From positions 62,001 through 126,000 of the forward strand of contig JAQJVL010000608.1 in the NCBI GenBank assembly GCA_035578905.1: DNA of 64,000 bases, written 5' to 3'. Made by a program: the position numbers and the translations under genes. Under the pieces are notes generated by a model. The model was not told the DNA's origin, did not search any database, and saw nothing but the letters and a program-made list of their open reading frames with translations. Positions 22,271 through 34,134 of this stretch are shown piece by piece. Source of the stretch: Stictocephala bisonia (taxonomy: Eukaryota; Arthropoda; Insecta; Hemiptera; Membracidae). Each line of letters begins with the position of its first letter. Within the stretch, counting starts at the first letter, position 1.

Positions 22271-22679
22271 ATTATTTTTTGTGTAGACAAGGATATTGTA
22301 AATGTATAAATTAATAATTGTAAAAATGTTAAACTTTGTAAAAAGGGGTTTGCAGGGGGTTGCGAGGGAGGTTCATCCCACCTAGAGGTATTGATGGATT
22401 GTTAATAAGGAAATTATTGGGGTGTAATGTTGTTCACGTCCACAGCAATTCTTTAAAGCTGTACGTACACCCTAGGTGGTTGTAAACGATCAACAAATCT
22501 GGCAGCTGAACTGTCATGATTTTGTGATCTCCCAGCTATGGCAGCTACTACAAAACATAAATTTTTTGAAAAATAATTACAAAATAACAACAATAATTAT
22601 AGGCACCAGTGTAGTAGAGTAATGAAACATGAAAAAAAATTATTTCACTACAATTTCAGAATTTCAGCAGATATTTTAT

Positions 22680-23010
22680 TTTATCTTTGAAAATAAAGTA
22701 CTAAGGAAGATCTGTGACCCGTTTCAAGACCAAGAAGGATGGAGAATAAGGAAGAACAGAGAATTGAGACTTATACAAGTACCCAGGTGTAGTAGCACTA
22801 GTTAAAAACCACACGTTTAAATGGTTAGGTCATGTATGGAGAAGAGGTGAAACAACCTTAATAAATAGTGTATATTTGGGAAACCTGGATGGGGAAGACC
22901 ACTTAGGAGACCAAGAACAAGATGGAAAGACCAAGTTATTAAGGAGATGAATATAATAGGGGTAACGATTGAAGAATCAGATGATAGGCAAGATAGAGAG
23001 GCATAGTTAG
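22680..23010 (+). pseudogene. RTE-like LINE ORF C-terminal fragment
   Basis: Plus strand: KTHTFKWLGHVWRR-like residues near 22810-22850, then GRPLRRPRTRWKDQVIKEMN (about 22890-22950), then IEESDDRQDRE. The 'GRPRTRWKDQV...' motif closes the ORF2 of RTE/BovB-like non-LTR elements. Only the last hundred or so codons survive, with stops and a frameshift. Confidence 0.75.
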
Positions 23011-23099
23011 TGAGGAATATTAATTTTTATATAATTACTTACTTTACCTCCATGGCTATTGAAACCTCAATAGTTTCAATAAGGGTAGTTAAAATAACC

Positions 23100-23400
23100 T
23101 TTAAGTAGTAAGGCTTTTGAGAAATTTCTGTCCTCATAATAATCTACAGAAGACTCTACAAGAAGTCATGGCTGTAGTAGTCAACTTTCCCTTCATGAAT
23201 CCATGTTGGCTGTTGGTTAGAAAGTTTATTCCATTAGTTGGGCCAGAAGTCTTTTTAATACAAAAATGTTCAGTATTTTTTAAATGTAGGAATGATTGAT
23301 ATGGGTTGGTAGTTTCCAATTCTAGTGTTGTCCCCTTTTTAACTTTGAGTACATTGATATGCTTCTTAAAGAGCTGAAGGAAACGCTCCTGTTTGTTGAG
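23100..23400 (-). pseudogene. LINE reverse-transcriptase fragment
   Basis: Minus strand, within 23134-23319: INFLTNSQHGFMKGKLTTTA matches the conserved 'L..NQHGFRKGRSTTTA' block of LINE reverse transcriptases, just before the motif with the first catalytic Asp. The upstream residues TTLELETTNPYQSFLHLKN are a decayed 'YRPISLL..FSKIFEK' block. It is a different copy and orientation from the fragment at 22680. Confidence 0.7.
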
Positions 23401-23859
23401 ACCTGTTTATGTTCTAGAGACCTGAATAACATCTATTACCACTTTTGTACTTTTTAAATTATTTTTTGAAATTTGGAAAATAAACAAACTAAAAAATGTG
23501 TATAAATGAAATTTATGTTGAAAATGATTGACGTTATATTCATTTCAAATGTGACCATTCTTTTAGCATCACCTGTCGCAACACAAACAATTTTCATGCA
23601 TTGAAATTAAACACATATAGAACATCTATTTTGAAAACATAATCATCATTTTGTTAAGATTCAAATATATACGTCCTATTCTACATCCTAAGCATGCAAT
23701 CATCAAGGCAATAAAACATGAAAAATCTGTGGTAAAAATAATAACATCAGAAATATAAAATTACATACTTATTTAATTTTTAAGAAATTTTAAAATAGCA
23801 TAAATCATTTTATTACAGATATATTCCATGAGTTTGTGGATAGAAGTATATTAATTTAC

Positions 23860-24117
23860 CTCAGCGGCATGATCCTTTCTGTCCAGAAATGTATCAACAT
23901 GTTCTTTGAGCTCTAGCATACCAAACCGTAATGACTCATTGAGACGAGGTCCTGCCACTCTGTCTGAACTGAACCAAACAAGAGGTGGGTCCCCATGCAA
24001 TGCCAGTGTATCAGTCAGTGAAGCTAGCTGCTGAATGAGCTGATCTGCTGAGACACCACTTTCCGAGAGATAATGACAGGCTTCCCGTGTCAAACATACG
24101 CTCTTTCTCAATACATC
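23860..24117 (-). CDS. fry: furry (fry) exon 10 of those visible
   Basis: A 258-nt minus-strand exon (86 codons), phase 0 on both sides, from acceptor TATGTTGTAG to donor GTAAAT. It reads DVLRKSVCLTREACHYLSES, GVSADQLIQQLASLTDTLAL, HGDPPLVWFSSDRVAGPRLN and then ESLRFGMLELKEHVDTFLDR. The segment is helix-rich with a conserved-looking tail, as expected for the C-terminal part of Furry. It sits 10 kb downstream of exon 34135-34327; the LINE and minisatellite region fills that intron. Confidence 0.85.
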
Positions 24118-25724
24118 CTACAACATAAAACAATATTAATAGAAAAAAAATTATCTTCAAAGCTTATAATACAGTTGACAGAGTCTACTTGGCTGCTGAG
24201 ATATCTGTGCTCACAAACCTTTCTGCTTATTGCCCTTCTTATCTTAAAAATTTGTTTATTTTTTTTTTTTTAAATAACTAATAAGGAATACAAAATTAAT
24301 ATTATTTTAACATTTCCTCATCCACCTGACAATCTAGAGGTTATGAAGCTAGCCTGTGTTGTTCACTGGCTGCAAGAGAAGTACTGATAGTTACAGACTT
24401 GAATAAACACATATTCGTCCAGCGTACAGCCACGTGTCACATGTAGTATCTAAAATAATGAAGGAGTTTTTATGTTTATTACAACAACTAACATATGTGA
24501 CCTAACGAATTGATGTAGTACACATATAAAATTAAACACAAACTAATATTTTATAGTTTCGTATATTTTATAAATGTACAAAACGTTTGATTTTGAAGTA
24601 AAATAAAGCACTTCATGTATTTCAACTGTAAATCCTTGTTATATGTTTATCTGGAACTGAAATGTTCATGTAATGTTCCTTGAAAAACACAGTAAATTAT
24701 TTTTAAGTAATATTATAACATTAAAATGTTAACATGAAATGTTCTTTAACATAGTAGACTACAGAGTTTTTTCACAACACAATATAATAATATAGATATA
24801 AAAATATTTAGGGGGAAAAATAAGTAGTAAAGTTGTATAAGGTTGATTTTCACAAATTAATTAAATAACAATCAGTGATTTGTTAAACAATGTATCAATT
24901 AAACAAAATTGTTGTTATCTGAAAAAAAGCCTTATATAGAAAATATTTAATAAAGGCACCATTATCATGCAACTTAATAGATCGATATGCCTGCTACAAT
25001 ACAGCCTGTAGAACGCCTGCGAACCAGCGTTAGGCAAAGGTATTCAAGTCTGTAACTATCAGTAGTTAGGCAAGGGTATTCAAGTCTGTAACTATCAGTA
25101 GTTAGGTATGGCTCAGATTCAGAGTTTGACCCAATCTAAGCTACATACATGTTTAGTGGTGGTTTTTCATGTTCTTTGCCAAGATAGATCTGTGATTGCA
25201 AGATTTGTATTTGATTTACATGTTTGAACAGGAACATAATACAAATGTACATTAAATTCATATGAACCAGGAATGTGTCTTGAAATCACTGATCTATTAT
25301 TAGTAAAAAATTACTATTACTGGTGAAAAAGACTGCATTGAATGTAACATTTGGCTACAATAGCTGAGATAGGAATTTTTTAAAACTAACTCCTGGCTTA
25401 GGCTAATTGACTATATAATGTTCTATTTTTAAAAGTCTAAACATTACAAAGTTAATTAATAAATGCAACCTAAAATAAATACTTTTGTCAAGTTATATAG
25501 GCACTTGAAAAAATCCTTAAATTTTAACTTAAACTTTTACGTATATTTTGTGCTACAATATTTATGAAATGCTGTTAAGTTTATGATTTAATTTACCTTT
25601 AACATTTATTAATAAATATATTGTGTATAAATAACTGCAGTAAATAATTTCTTGTACAAGTTTACTAAAAGAACTTTTAGTAAACTTATAAAAAAAAGTT
25701 ATATAAGAAAAAGAAGTGCCAATG
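24118..25724. other. Intronic DNA with an inverted repeat pair
   Basis: AT-rich intron. Apart from the inverted repeats at 24382-25102 I see no gene or element. Confidence 0.5.
24382..25102. repeat. 24-bp inverted repeats 650 bp apart, right copy tandemly duplicated
   Basis: TACTGATAGTTACAGACTTG plus AATA lies at about 24382-24405. Its exact reverse complement TATTCAAGTCTGTAACTATC plus AGTA lies at about 25040-25063 and again at about 25078-25101, as part of a 38-bp tandem duplication (GTTAGGCAAAGG or GTTAGGCAAGGG in front). It may be a small foldback or TIR element; no target duplication was found. Confidence 0.8.
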
Positions 25725-25940
25725 TACGTGTATGGGTGGGTGGGTGAGTCAGTGTCAATGTACGTGTATGGGTGGGTGGGTGGTTCAGTGCCAATATACG
25801 TGTATGGGTAGTTGGGTGGGTCAGTGCCAATGTACATGTATGTGTGGATGGGTGGGTCAGTGCCAATGTAGGTGGGTGGGTGGGTCAGTGCCAATGTAAG
25901 TGTATGTATGGGTGGGTGGGTCAGTGCTAATGTACGTGCA
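25725..25940. repeat. 36-bp minisatellite, array A (about 6 units)
   Basis: Units of 36 bp, TGTACGTGTATGGGTGGGTG plus GGTGGGTCAGTGCCAA, with substitutions. This is the reverse complement of the unit in arrays at 26934 and 32405. All frames stay open because 36 is a multiple of 3; the resulting minus-strand reading 'YIGTDPPTHPYT' repeats are not evidence for a gene. Confidence 0.9.
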
Positions 25941-26933
25941 TGGCGGGTTCTTATTATATACGTTATTATTATAAGTTTGTATTACAGTGAAAGTATACAC
26001 GTAGATGTTTTATGAGTGATATTTTATAATTGAATTATTTTTAGTAAATTCATTTTGGGTTTTGTTAATTGAGAACCTATTATAATTTCATGTTTGTTTG
26101 TGTGTTTAATCAGTTAAAATTTTGAACATTATTTTTAAAATTTTGTACACCACAAGGTTTCATGCATAGCACTTCTGCGGTCATAAGTTCAAATACCAGG
26201 GGGTCCATTTAAAATTTATTAAAGGGGTTGGACTTTTGTCTTTAGCAACACTAGTACACCAAGTTAAATAAGTGCAATAAGCAATAATGGGAGTATTATT
26301 TACAAATGTGTATTTTATTCATTCCTAATCAACATGTATCTGTATAAGGAGTGACCCCATTCTTGTTTCAAGAACTGTTCCCTTTATGGAAGGTGTATAG
26401 CTAGGTGAATGTGTACTCTTTTCTACTTCTATGAAACATGAATTCCGTATAAGTTGAAACATAAATTGGCATGTTCTTTTGTTCATTATGCTCTAGCGAT
26501 GTTGTACTGTAATTGAACTACTGTACTCAGAAACGAGATGTTTGCATGAGCGTTTAATGCTCAGTACTCTCATAAACAACAGGCTTCTGTTAATAGTCAT
26601 CATTATATCATGAACAGTACTGGATAAATCTAAAGTGCCGAGATTGATCACACCTTTAGATAACTGAGATCAAGCTCATCAATAAAGAGGAGTGGGGATG
26701 AGTAGTAAGTGAGCGACGCGACACAAGTGGGCTCCGTAAATAATAGTTTTTAATACGGGAAATATTGCGGTGATTGTGCAAATTTTTGTAATAACTATTA
26801 AGATTAACTTTAACTACCGTGAGGTGCACATAAATACAAATTTGCTTAATTATATCCCGTTAAATTGTTTATTTTAACTTTGTCGGAGTCTGTGAGTTAT
26901 TTTTGTTTTTGAATGTTTTTGAAAGTAAAACGT
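25941..26933. other. Sequence upstream of the LINE, possible LINE 5' region
   Basis: No gene. The part at 26690-26840 (GTGAGCGACGCGACACAAGT, GGGCTCCGTAAATAATAG) is GC-richer and may be the LINE 5' untranslated region, but its boundary is not visible. Confidence 0.4.
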
Positions 26934-27590
26934 ACAGTGGTGATGACCCGCCCGCCCACCCAAATACCTACAGTGGTGATGACCCGCCCGCCTACCCAAA
27001 CACGTACAGTGGTGATTATCCGCCCGCCCACCCATACACCTACAGGGGTAATGACCCGCCCGCCCACCTATACAAGTACAGTGGTGATGACCCGCCCGCC
27101 CACCCAAACACGTACAGTGGTGATTACCTGCCTGCCCACCCAAACACGTACAGTGGCACTGACCCACCCGCACACCCATACATGTCCAGTGGGACTGACC
27201 TACCCGCCCACCCATACAAATACAGTGGTACTGACCCAGCCGGTCACCCATACACGTTCAGTGGGACTGACCCACCCACCGACCCATACACGTTCAGTGG
27301 CACTGACCCACCCGCCCACCCATACACATTCAGTGGGACTGACCCACCCGCCCAGCCATACACCTACAGTGGTATTGACCCATCCGCCCACCCATACACG
27401 TACAGTGGTATTGTACGTGTATGGGTGGACGGGTGGGTCACTACCATTGTACGTGTGTGGGTGGTAGGGTGGGTCACTACCTTTGTACGTGTATGGGTGG
27501 ACGGGTGGGTCACTACCATTGTACGTGTATGGGTGGACGGGTGGGTCACTACCATTGTACGTGAGTGGGTGGGAGGGTGGGTTTATGACT
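26934..27590. repeat. 36-bp minisatellite, array B (about 18 units, orientation flips)
   Basis: From 26934 to about 27410, thirteen units of the form TACAGTGGTGATGACCCGCC plus CGCCCACCCAAACACG. At about 27412 the orientation reverses (CACGTACAGTGGTATTGTAC then GTGTATGGGTGGACGGGTGG) and about five inverted units run to 27590. All units are 36 bp. A plus-strand frame stays open through both halves and runs directly into the LINE ORF1 coiled-coil region (open from 26903 to 27907). Confidence 0.93.
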
Positions 27591-28415
27591 TGTTCGCAGT
27601 GCCAGCTGGTAGTTCCAAGGTCACGACTCGTGGAGTGCTCAAGTCCAACAGTGACGCTGCAGACGACACGACACCGGCAACTATACAGTCAGTTGATGAT
27701 AAACTAAATATAATTATGCAAATATTGAAAAACAATACTGAAGACATTATAGAAATAAAGAAGGAACAGATGGAGCTCGGGGTCTCAATCTATTTATGTC
27801 ACACTAATATTGATGATTTGAAAAATTTAATAAAAGCACAAGATAACAAGATTAATAAGTGTAGTGGAGAAATACAGCGTTTAACCAATGATAATGTTGA
27901 ACTATGAAGAAAAGTTAATTCTTTGACACATGAAATGAATACTATGGAGCAGTACACTCACAGAAGTAACTTGGTCATCTACGGAGTTTCTGAAAAAAAG
28001 AATGAACATATTCATAACGTTGTGAAAAGAGTTGCGGCCGCGATCCGCTTCCAAGAATGGTCAACCAACTTAATAGACGTACTTCACAGAATGGGTAAAA
28101 GAAACAACGCTGACTCGAGGCCCATTATAATCAATTTATCAGTCGACTAGACAGAGACAAGTTCCTGAAGTGCCGGAAAGTAAGGCGTAATCTCAAGGCA
28201 ACTGATTTGGGGTACAGCTGCAAAACTCAATTTACATTAATGAGTCACTGACGTCCTCTACGAGGGAGCTGCTCAAGCTGACTAAGGTTAAGGCAAAGGA
28301 GAAAAACTACAGCCAGATGTGGACCTTCAATTGTACGATCTTCGTTCGAAAGGACAAGGGAAGCACATCGCCTGCGATTAAGATCCTCTCTGTGAATGAT
28401 TTGGGCAAGATGTAA
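27591..28415 (+). pseudogene. LINE ORF1 (nucleic-acid-binding, coiled-coil), decayed
   Basis: Plus strand. First a coiled-coil-like stretch: IQSVDDKLNIIMQILKNNTE to NKINKCSGEIQRLTNDNVEL. After a TGA at 27905 the same frame continues NTMEQYTHRSNLVIYGVSEK, the usual ORF1 RRM-like start ('RRNNLIIYGVPE'), then VVKRVAAAIRF and DVLHRMGKRN. A frameshift near 28140 leads to RLDRDKFLKCRKVRRNLKAT. A second near 28235 leads to KAKEKNYSQMWTFNCTIFVR, ending LSVNDLGKM and TAA at 28413. It is an RNA-chaperone-type ORF1 of a non-LTR retrotransposon, inactive here. Confidence 0.85.
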
Positions 28416-28439
28416 AATTGTAAGTGGGCTAGCGGTACG

Positions 28440-29000
28440 TCTATTTACAGCATATGTTATTATTTATATATTTGTTGCCGATGCATTTATTATTATTTAT
28501 ATAGTTGTTGTCTATATATGTATGGTATTTATATACTCGTTGCCGATGCATGTGTTATTATTTAGGTATATACTTGTTTCCGGTGCATTTGCTATCATTT
28601 ATATACTTTTTGCCGATGCATGTGTCATTATTTAGGTATATACTTGTTTCCAGAGCATTTGCTATTATTTATATACTTGTTGTTATTATTTATATACTTG
28701 TTGCCGAGATGCGCATTTGTTATTATTTATATACTTATTGCTGATGCATTTCCTATTATTTAAATACTTGTTACGGATACATGTGTTATTATTTATATAC
28801 TTGTCGCCGACGCATGTGTTATCTTGATATACTTGTTGCCGATGAATTTTTTTATTATTTATGTACTTGTTGCAGATGCATGTGTTATTATCTATATATT
28901 TGTTATTATTTATGTACTTGCTGCCTATGCACTTGTTATTATTTATATACTTGTTGCCGATGCACTTGTTATTATTTATATACTTGTTGCCGATGCATGT
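28440..29000. repeat. 33-bp AT-rich minisatellite between LINE ORF1 and ORF2
   Basis: Units close to GCATGTGTTATTATTTATAT plus ACTTGTTGCCGAT, 33 bp, repeated about 16 times with indels and substitutions. The array fills almost the whole interval between the ORF1 stop (28415) and ORF2 start (29126). Since 33 is a multiple of 3, long meaningless open frames arise ('YYLYTCCRCMC'). Confidence 0.9.
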
Positions 29001-29125
29001 GTTTGTGTAAACAATACGGCCTTAATAATTTATTCTGTTATAATTATAAGAGTTTATTTCGTATAAATATTTATTGTGGTTAAAGTTTATTTCAATTTAT
29101 TTATTTACTATCACAAAATTTACTG

Positions 29126-31978
29126 ATGAGTAATTTAAAAGGAATATATATTTTTTACCAGAATGTAAGAGGCCTCAGATCTAAAACAACTTTATTTATG
29201 AATAACAGCCTTGCTTGTAGTTATGATGTGTTAGCTTTGACAGAGACCAATTTACAGTCTGATATTTATACTGCTGAATTATTCCCCAATACTTATAATG
29301 TGTTTAGAAAAGATAGAGATTTAGGTGGTACTGGGATGTCAAGTGGAGGGGGTGTTTTAATTGCAGTAAAAATTAATTTTATTTGCAAAAGAATGTATAG
29401 CCTTGAAGTCGATTTACCAGATTCTGAAAATATATGATTAAAGATATCAAGTATTGCTGGAAAATCATTATATTTATGTGTTGTTTATATAAGGCCCAAG
29501 GCTTCCATACTGATATATCAAGTGTTTTATGATAGTCTACAGAGTAACAATGTAATTCATAACTCGTATCTAAAAATATTAGGAGATTTTAATTTGGCGG
29601 TATCTGGAATAGAATATAACTTGGCTAAGGGAGATAGACTGTGTAAAGAACTTTTGATTGTTTTAAAGACTCAAAATTTACACTTGAAAAATAACATTCT
29701 AAATTTTCAAAATAAAACCTTAGATTTGGTTATCTCGAACATGGAGAATGTCGGGGTGGGACGATGTTCGGACCCACTAGTGGGGGAGGATCTTTACCAT
29801 CCTGCGATAGAGGTTTAGTGTGTTATCGCGGTCAGGGTCGGTTGATGAGCCAGACTATTGTTATTCAGTTGTATCGTAGTATGGCAACAATTAACTGGTC
29901 TCAGCTTTTTCTTTTGGATGATGTCAATGTGGCTTTAGATTGTTTTTACAAAGAAGTATTCAATGTTATTAATAATACTTGTCCTCGTAAAAAACCAAAA
30001 GTGTCCAGTCTGGTTAACCAAAGAAATCATTTTAAATCTAAAATTAAAAGACAAATTTTGAAAAAAGTATAAACGCTCTAATAAGCAAAATTTTTATGCT
30101 CCGTTCTCAAATGTAAGGTCAAGAATTAAAACAGACATTAAAGTTACCCACAACAATTTTTTTAGGGAGGCCGAAAATAATATCATTGCAGACAGTAAAA
30201 AATTTTGGAATTTTGTTAACACTAAAAAATCAGCATGTAAAGGTTTATTGGTAATGGAGTACAATGGTTTGCAGCTTGACAATGGTAATTTGATATCTGA
30301 TGGCTTTAAAGATTATTTTAGTTATGTTTATAATTATTATATAATAGAGCCGACAGTAGATTTGGCGATGGAAGGGGCAACCATGGTGGGAGCGGGTCAT
30401 TTAGCTCTGGACCAGGTTACAGAACAAGATGTAATTTTAGCTATTAAAAAGCTGAAATCCAAGACCACTGCGGGTCCTGACTTATTACCTCAGTACATAT
30501 TTAAAGGGTGTGCAGATGTTTTTACTCAACCATTAATTTATTTATATAATTTAGCTTTGAAATCAAATACATTTTCTGGCCAATGGAAGTTGACAAAAAT
30601 GACTCCAATTTTTAAAAGCGGGAAGCAAACACAGATTATCAACCATCGTCCAGTAGCAGATTTATCGGCACCAGCTAAGATATTCGAAAGTATAGTTCAC
30701 AAATATTTATATAAGTATTTTAAACCATTTTTGTCATCTAATCAACATGGTTTTTTGCCTGGTCGCTCTATTAACACTAATTTATTAAATTTTACAAACT
30801 ATGTCTCTTCTATGTTGGACTCATCGGCTCAGACCGATGCAATATATCTTGATCTGGCTAAGGCCTTTGATAGAGTGGATCATTTGATTTTATTGAAAAA
30901 ATTGCATTTTTATGGGTTGTAGAACAACCTAATTAAGTTTTTTCACACTTATTTAATTAATTGAAAACAGTTTGTCTATTATAAGGGTTATTTGTCGTTC
31001 ACTTTTCTAGTACAATCTGGAGTACCACAATGATCAAATTTAGGTCCATGTCTATTAACAATATTAATCAATGATCTGTGTGACAGCGTAAAATCTGTAA
31101 ATTCTCTGTTATTTGCGGATGATTTAAAACTTTTTTATCATATATCCTCAGTGAATGATGCGGAAAAATTAGAATCTGATTTGGATAATGTTTAAAATTG
31201 GTGTGTTGTTAATAAAATGAGCTTTAATGTCTCAAAATGTCATGTACTGTCATTTACTAGATCAAAAACTGTATATTACATAATTATAACTTAAATGGCG
31301 AAGTAATTACAAGAGTTAATTCAATAAAAGATTTGGGCATTTTAGTTAATAGTGAAATGTCATTTGCCAGTCACATAGAAAACTGTGTCAATTCAGCTAG
31401 TCGTATGCTAGGGTTTATAATAAGGCAGGGGGCCAATTTCAAGAATATCAGGTCTCTAATCACTTTGCATACATCCATCCTTGGTCAGATCAAGACTTAA
31501 GAACGCCGTCATTGTGTGGAATCCGATGGATTTAATCTACGAAGAAATGATTGAACGAGTTCAAAAAAGATTTTTGAGATATTTATATTATAAATGCTTT
31601 AATGTTTATACTTATTTAATGACTTACAATGAGTTGCTGGAAATGTTTGGGCTGGAGAGTCTTGGTCTGAGGAGACAGATCCTGACGCAAGTGTATCTCT
31701 GGGGTCTGGTCCGAGGTCGTGTGGATGACACGAACTGCTTAGGAGTCCTCAGTTTTTGGGTGCCTAACTTCAACAGCAGGCGCAATTGTTTGTTTAATTT
31801 GCCCTATTCACGCAATGCGACGCGTGTATTCTTTCCTCTGTTGCGGATGATGAGATCTTATAACGCAATACTTCTGGGTGGGTCTGATATTGACATTCAC
31901 CTTGACAGTTTGAATGTTTTCAAAAAAAGTTTAAGTCATTGTTGGCTTAAGATGCGTAAGCCAATATTCTCTATGTGA
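29126..31978 (+). pseudogene. LINE ORF2 (endonuclease + reverse transcriptase), decayed
   Basis: Plus strand. The AP-endonuclease domain starts IYIFYQNVRGLRSKTTLF, with LTETNLQ (catalytic Glu) and LGDFNLAVS (about 29580). The reverse transcriptase has KLKSKTTAGPDLLPQYIFK, FLSSNQHGFLPGRSINTNLL, AIYLDLAKAFDRVDH (first catalytic Asp), SGVPQ-stop-SNLGP and FADD (31112-31123, the catalytic Asp pair). A C-terminal segment runs to 31978 (VQKRFLRYLYYKCFN). At least five stops or frameshifts (29435, 29816, 30070, 30920, 31033) disable it. Motif style fits the CR1/Jockey/I group; I cannot fix the clade. It lies antisense in a furry intron. Confidence 0.88.
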
Positions 31979-32404
31979 GGGATAGGGTTTACTTGTATCT
32001 TTCTTGATATATTACTGTATTTAATCTGTATATGCAAATAATATTTATTATAATAATATCATACTATATTTATTATACCCATTACATTGTTATAGTATTT
32101 ATATTATACACTTTGCATAATTATTTATTCTTGATGGATTGCTTGCAAAAATTGTATTTATTAATATTTGTGTGCTGGATGTGAATATAGTGTGACGTGG
32201 ACTTTATAACTTAGGCCAATTATATTTTTTATGACATTTTAACCCTGCTGTAATGTTACTGGGATAAAACCTGTTTTATAGCATGTAAATAAAATAAAGC
32301 CAATGTCACACCCCATGTGGTTTTGATTCCACGATACACTGTAGATCCATCTACACCCTGGTCACTGGATATTAATAAGGAAAAAAACCCATACACCCAC
32401 CCAT

Positions 32405-33130
32405 AAATGTACAGTGGTGATGACCCTCCCACTCCCCCACACACGTTCAGTAGTGATGATCCTCCCACTCCCCCACATACGTACAATAGTGATGACCCTC
32501 CTACTCCCCCACACACGTACAGTAGTGATGACCCTCCCACTCCCCCATACATACAGTGGTGATGACCCTCCCACTCCCCCACACACGTACAGTAGTGATG
32601 ACCATCCCACTCCCCCATACACGTACAGTAGTGATGACCCTCCCACTCCCCCACACACGTACAGTAGTGATGACCCTCCCACTACCCCATACAGTACAGT
32701 GGTGACCCTCCCACTCCCCCATACACGTACAGTAGTTATGACCCTCCCACTCCCCCATACACGTACAATAGTGATGACCCTCCCACTCCCCCATAAACGA
32801 ACAGTAGTGATGACCCTCCCACTCCCCCATACAGTACAGTGGTGATGACCCTCCCACTCCCCCACACACGTACAGTAGTGATGACCCTCCCACTCCCCCA
32901 TACACGTACAGTGGTGATGACCCTCCCACTCCCCCATACACGTACAGTAGTTATGACCCTCCCACTCCCCCATACACGTACAATAGTGATGACCCTCCCA
33001 CTCCCCCATACACGTACAGTAGTGATGACCCTCCCACTCCCCCACACACGTACAGTAGTGATGACCCTCCCACTCCCCCATAAACGAACAGTAGTGATAA
33101 CCCTCCCACTCTCCCATACACGTACAGTAA
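32405..33130. repeat. 36-bp minisatellite, array C (about 20 units)
   Basis: Tandem units ACAGTAGTGATGACCCTCCC plus ACTCCCCCACACACGT, 36 bp, with a few shortened units (for example near 32545 and 32692). It is the same family as arrays A and B (shared ACAGTGGTGATGACCC and a C-rich tail, CACACGT link) but with CTCCCACTCCCC in place of CGCCCGCCCACC. It begins about 430 bp after the LINE ORF2 stop. Six-frame open readings here are repeat artefacts. Confidence 0.95.
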
Positions 33131-34134
33131 AGTAATTATGTAATACCAGTAATGTTAATACTGAGGTCATGCACATCTACACTCATATCACATATACACA
33201 GCTTGTATTTGCTTAAATCTTGATTCATCTGTGTCTTAATAAAATAATAAATTAAAAGGATTGTTTTTTTATAAAGGAATTTTTGTTGATAAAAGGAATT
33301 ATTCATTTTGATTGATGGAATCTACATGAAGGCAGTAATCCACCAGATTCATTAACATTTTGGGAGTTCCACCACCACCAACAAACTATTGTGTTGAAGG
33401 TGTCTAAATATCAAAGATTTATTAAACACAAATCATTCCAGCAAAGAGACTCTAATATTATCAGTATGTGACAGTATAGTTTTTAGAGTGTATATAGTTT
33501 TTTTTTATGGACTCAGAAAAGACTGTCACGATTTGAGAATATCTGACAAAATAGCAATCATAGCATATTAAAAGTGCATATTAATTTAGAAGAAAGACAA
33601 TTTGTAAATTACAAACAAAGATAATCAAGTGTGTACACAATAATACTATGCTGGAAATGTTATTTAACGCTTTTAAGATTGCACAAGACTACTTTTTTAG
33701 ATATGTGATATGAGACCCTAGACTACTGAAAAAGACTACAACAAATTAGGGGTTTTTGTAAGCATTTACGAAAAATATTATATTATTACTAAAAATAGGA
33801 ATATCACCAAGTTTTGGTATTGATTTTAAGGTTTATAAATAGGCAATCAGAAAATAATTAAATATTATCCTTTTATTATACATACAATTTACATTTGATA
33901 TATAAAAACAAAATAAAAAAACACAGTAACATTTGCAGTTATTTTGCGAAATTACCGATTTCCGGTGCAATTACGGGCAGGCGGGCAACTGCCCGCTCAG
34001 CTGGTTTCGTACAGCCGTGTGCGGGCGGCATTTCGCCTGCATCTTCTTTTTCGCAACTTATGTGCGGGCAACCATTCGCTCGCTTCGTCCTAAAAGGATT
34101 AAGTTACAACTAGTATCAAGACAAACATACAAAC
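33131..34134. other. Intronic DNA, with a GC-rich patch next to the furry exon
   Basis: AT-rich to about 33930. Then about 33945-34095 is GC-rich (TTCCGGTGCAATTACGGGCA, GCGGGCAACTGCCCGC, TCGCTCGCTTCGTCC). GCGGGCA-AC-TGCCCGC is a perfect short hairpin. The patch looks like an inserted MITE or SINE fragment, 40 bp from the donor of exon 34135-34327, but no terminal repeats could be defined. Confidence 0.5.

Noticed and set aside
28396..29083. Open frames rich in Tyr/Cys/Ile (about 80-100 codons) looking like membrane or Cys-rich peptides
   Set aside because: They translate the 33-bp minisatellite between the LINE ORFs; composition is dictated by the repeat.
32256..33176. Several long overlapping open frames (up to 251 codons) on both strands
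   Set aside because: They are products of the 36-bp minisatellite. A unit length divisible by three keeps most frames open on both strands, and no start context or conserved domain supports a gene.
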